Shown here: positions 5,757 to 8,285 of the stretch, piece by piece
How positions within the stretch are numbered: the stretch's first letter is position 1
Layout of the letters: every line of letters starts with the position of its first letter
DNA from: CADEED01 sp044871085
Lineage (GTDB): Bacteria; Pseudomonadota; Gammaproteobacteria; Steroidobacterales; Steroidobacteraceae
Assembly (NCBI GenBank): GCA_044871085.1
Contig: JBIOZI010000197.1
Span: forward strand, 1 to 8,285
Direction: 5' to 3'
Length of the DNA: 8,285 bases
Program-made: the position numbers and the translations under genes
Notes under the pieces: model-generated
What the model was told of the DNA's origin: nothing
The model's database searches: none
The model's input: only the letters and a program-made list of their open reading frames with translations

Positions 5757-8285
5757 GTGAATCGAACCATCAAAAACGCGAAGCGCATCACGTTCGGGAG
5801 CATCTGCCTGATGCTGTCGACGGGTGTGCTCACGCTGCTCTCGGCCTGTACCCAGGGCCCGGGCGGCGGCGGAATCGGCCTCGCGAGCGGCCAGGACCCG
5901 GACCCCGCCACGGTCGATTTCCCGATCTTCTACATCCGGCACCAAATCCCCGAGGACCAGGACAACGTCACGCGCGTGCGTCCGTTCGTCGAGGACGACG
6001 ACTACAGCGCCACGCTCTGGAAGCGCGATCGCGCCTCGCCCGGCGCGCCCGAGACCGAGATCAGCGCGCGACTGCGCACCGACGCCTTCGGCGGCGAAGC
6101 CGAGGATCGCTACGACATCAAGGACCTCAACGTCTCGCCCGACGGCCTCAAGCTGGTGTTCGCGATGCGCGGCCCGCTCGATGATTTCGACGAGGACGAA
6201 GCGCCGACCTGGAACATCTGGGAATACAACATCGACACCGACACGCTGCATCGCGTGATCACGGCCGACATCATCGCCGAGGACGGCCAGGACGTCGCGC
6301 CGTCCTATCTACCCGACGGCCGCATCGTGTTCTCCTCGACGCGCCAGCGCCAGGCCAAGGCCATCCTGCTCGACGAGGGCAAGTCGCAGTTCGAGGCGGC
6401 CAACGAGTCGCGCGGCGAGTCCGCGTTCGTGCTGCACGTCATGAACGGCGACGGCACGAACATCCACCAGATCTCGTTCAACCCCTCGAGCGACCTGTAC
6501 GGCCAGGCGCTGCAGAGCGGCCGCGTGCTGTTCACCCGCTGGGACAACGCGCCCGGCCGCAACGGCCTGCACCTGTACACGGCGAACCCCGACGGCACCG
6601 ACACGCAACTGCACTACGGCGCGGTGTCGCACCTGACGGGCACCAACAACACCAACGTCGAGTTCATGCGCGCGCGCGAGATGTCCGACGGACGTCTCAT
6701 GGTGCTGACGCGCGCCCGCACCAACGTCGACTTCGGCGGCAACCTCACCATCATCGACACCGCGCGCTTCGTCGAGAACACGCAGCCGCTGCTCGGCGTC
6801 ACGCCCGCCACCAACGAGACCGCGCAGAAGTCCGCGACCCTCAACGTCGTGAGCACGGTGCCGGGCCCCTCCTCCGGCGGCCGCTTCAACTCGGGCTTCC
6901 CGCTGTGGGACGGCTCGGGCCGCATCCTGGTGAGCTGGACGCAGTGCCGCCTGCTCGACACCGTGGATCCGACGCGCATCGTGCCGTGCACGGCCGATCG
7001 GCTCGCCGATCCGGCGGCGCAGGTCGGGCCGCCGCTCTACAGCATCTGGATGTTCAATCCCGCGCAGAACACCATCCTGCCCATCATGCCGCCCACCGAG
7101 AGCGTCATGGTCACCGAGGCCGTCGCGGCCCAGCCGCGCGTGCCGTTTCCGACGGTGATCCTCGACAGGCAGGCGCCGGTCGATCTCGATGCCGACCTCG
7201 TCTCCGAAGGCGCGGGAATGCTCTCGATCCGCAGCGTCTACGACATCATGGGCGTGGACCAGGGCCGCACGAACCTCAATGCGCCCGCCTCCATCACCAA
7301 CCTCGCAAACCCGACCACCACGCAGTACGCGAACCGCCTGGTGCGCTTCGTGCGCATCGAAAAGCCGGTCTCGCAGCCCGATGACGACGACATCGCCGAC
7401 CCCGACAACGCCGCGTTCGGCGCCTCGAACGTGATGCGCGAGATCGTCGCCTACGCCCCGGTCGAGCCGGACGGCTCCGTGCGCATGAAAGTGCCGGCGA
7501 ACGTCGCGTTCCAGATCTCCCTGCTCGACGTCAACGGCCGGCGCGTCAACATCAGCCAGAACGGCAACATCCATCGCGCCTGGCTGTCGGTGCGCCCGGG
7601 CGAGGAGCTGAGCTGCAACGGCTGCCACACGCGCGTGTCACCGGGCACCGACGCGCAGGGCAACGCGCTGCCGCCGCTGGTGCACGGGCGCAAGAATCTC
7701 TTCAACTCCGTGTGGCCGGGGGCCTCCGGCGCGGGCGTCGCATTCCCCGGCGCCGTGAACACCGTTTCGCCCGAGCCGGGCGACACGATGGCGCGGGCGC
7801 GTTCGCGCCCCGGCTCCTCGTGCATCGACCCGGCGACGACCGCCGAGCGCTGCGGCCGCGTGGCCACCAACCCCAGCGCGGACGTCGTCTACGACGAAAT
7901 CTGGAAGCCGACGCCGCTGGTGACCGATTCGTTCGCCTACCGCTACTCGGACCTGACCACCCCCGCGCCGAGCAACGCCAATTGCGTGCCCTGGACGCCG
8001 ACCTGCCGCATCACCATTCACTACATCACCGCTCCGGCCTCGACACGCCTCGGACACATTCATCCGCTGTGGTCGGCAGTGCGCGCGGCGCCCGGGGGCG
8101 CGATCGACACGAATGCCGATGGAGTCATGGAGCCGACCTACACCTGCACGAGCTGCCACAACCGGCTGAGCGTGGTGAACCTGCCGCAGCTGCCGAAGGC
8201 CTCGCTGGAGCTCACCGACGAGGACTCGAATCAGGAGCCTCTGCAGAAGCAGGCATTTCGTGAATTGCTCTTCCCGCGCGATGAG
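5757..8285 (+). CDS. HzsA-like lipoprotein with PD40 repeats, 3' partial
   Basis: At least 843 residues; the frame is open at the window edge. The start is GTG with a good ribosome site. The lipoprotein signal has N-terminal Arg/Lys (3-10), a hydrophobic core and lipobox L28-S29-A30-C31, then TQGPGGGG; with no Asp at +2, outer-membrane anchoring is likely. Residues about 100-350 hold WD40/PD40-type propeller repeats: SPDG at 127-130, YLPDGRIVFSSTR around 184-196, and QSGRVLFTRWD around 253-263. Residues about 545-690 match the hydrazine synthase alpha-type domain: MREI at 560-563, a PDGSVRMKVPA strand pair, a GNIHRAWLSVRPGEELS stretch, and C620-N-G-C-H624. A second haem motif, C797-T-S-C-H801, follows a GHIHPLW segment (766-772), as in the C-terminal haem region of this family. 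True hydrazine synthase is confined to anammox bacteria and needs partner subunits not seen here. Homologues in other bacteria are annotated only as HzsA-related, so the reaction is unknown. It is divergent from the operon and probably acts with it in the envelope. Confidence 0.87.
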   Translation, partial: MNRTIKNAKRITFGSICLMLSTGVLTLLSACTQGPGGGGIGLASGQDPDPATVDFPIFYIRHQIPEDQDNVTRVRPFVEDDDYSATLWKRDRASPGAPETEISARLRTDAFGGEAEDRYDIKDLNVSPDGLKLVFAMRGPLDDFDEDEAPTWNIWEYNIDTDTLHRVITADIIAEDGQDVAPSYLPDGRIVFSSTRQRQAKAILLDEGKSQFEAANESRGESAFVLHVMNGDGTNIHQISFNPSSDLYGQALQSGRVLFTRWDNAPGRNGLHLYTANPDGTDTQLHYGAVSHLTGTNNTNVEFMRAREMSDGRLMVLTRARTNVDFGGNLTIIDTARFVENTQPLLGVTPATNETAQKSATLNVVSTVPGPSSGGRFNSGFPLWDGSGRILVSWTQCRLLDTVDPTRIVPCTADRLADPAAQVGPPLYSIWMFNPAQNTILPIMPPTESVMVTEAVAAQPRVPFPTVILDRQAPVDLDADLVSEGAGMLSIRSVYDIMGVDQGRTNLNAPASITNLANPTTTQYANRLVRFVRIEKPVSQPDDDDIADPDNAAFGASNVMREIVAYAPVEPDGSVRMKVPANVAFQISLLDVNGRRVNISQNGNIHRAWLSVRPGEELSCNGCHTRVSPGTDAQGNALPPLVHGRKNLFNSVWPGASGAGVAFPGAVNTVSPEPGDTMARARSRPGSSCIDPATTAERCGRVATNPSADVVYDEIWKPTPLVTDSFAYRYSDLTTPAPSNANCVPWTPTCRITIHYITAPASTRLGHIHPLWSAVRAAPGGAIDTNADGVMEPTYTCTSCHNRLSVVNLPQLPKASLELTDEDSNQEPLQKQAFRELLFPRDE

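Noticed and set aside
5684..6258. Two plus-strand frames overlapping the start of the HzsA-like gene
   Set aside because: They are out-of-frame readings of the GTG-initiated lipoprotein gene, rich in Arg, Pro and Ser, without ribosome sites matching that of 5757.
6309..7628. Long minus-strand open frame (439 codons) inside the HzsA-like gene
   Set aside because: Its composition is dominated by Arg, Ala, Val and His. The plus-strand frame carries PD40 repeats and a CxxCH domain and continues through the whole region.
5757..8285. Calling the rightward gene a functional hydrazine synthase subunit (hzsA)
   Set aside because: Only the domain resemblance is seen. The expected Tyr after the haem motif appears absent, partner subunits are not in the window, and the neighbours are not anammox genes. 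No gene symbol was assigned.

Overview
The window is GC-rich DNA with a strong G/C preference at third codon positions, and almost all of it is coding. It carries four protein genes in two divergent units. The codon bias, Shine-Dalgarno sites, Sec/Tat/lipoprotein signals and a classical terminator indicate a Gram-negative, proteobacteria-like bacterium. A gammaproteobacterium of the Steroidobacter type is my guess, held with low confidence. I saw no tRNA, rRNA, CRISPR array, insertion sequence or phage gene.

Left part, minus strand (read from about 5424 down to 69): a tight three-gene operon. Gene 1 (4264-5424) is a secreted protein with one CxxCH motif and resembles the DUF1588/DUF1585 C-terminal end of the large 'planctomycete-type cytochrome' proteins. 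Gene 2 (1682-4252) is a large lipoprotein. It has two duplicated CxxCH modules, then a LamG-like lectin fold, then an unrecognised C-terminal region of about 325 residues. Gene 3 (69-1664) is a Tat-exported DUF1501-like protein (alkaline phosphatase/sulfatase-like fold family). A very strong hairpin followed by a T-rich tract (positions 1-53) terminates the unit.

Middle (5425-5756): a divergent intergenic region of 332 bases. It is dense in dyad symmetry, with three hairpin-like repeats on the operon side, a spaced inverted repeat TGTGACGT/ACGTCACA, and a perfect 16-base palindrome just ahead of the rightward gene. No convincing sigma-70 promoter could be picked by eye.

Right part, plus strand: one large gene (5757 to beyond 8285). 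It encodes a lipoprotein with WD40/PD40-type propeller repeats followed by a domain related to the alpha subunit of hydrazine synthase, with CxxCH motifs at residues 620-624 and 797-801. The window cuts it off with the frame still open.

Together, all four products are predicted to leave the cytoplasm and three carry CxxCH haem-attachment motifs (five in total). The likely theme is a cell-envelope multi-component redox or surface system of unknown substrate. It resembles the DUF1501 plus cytochrome pairs known from Planctomycetes, here combined with an HzsA-like lipoprotein. Its function is not established from this sequence.
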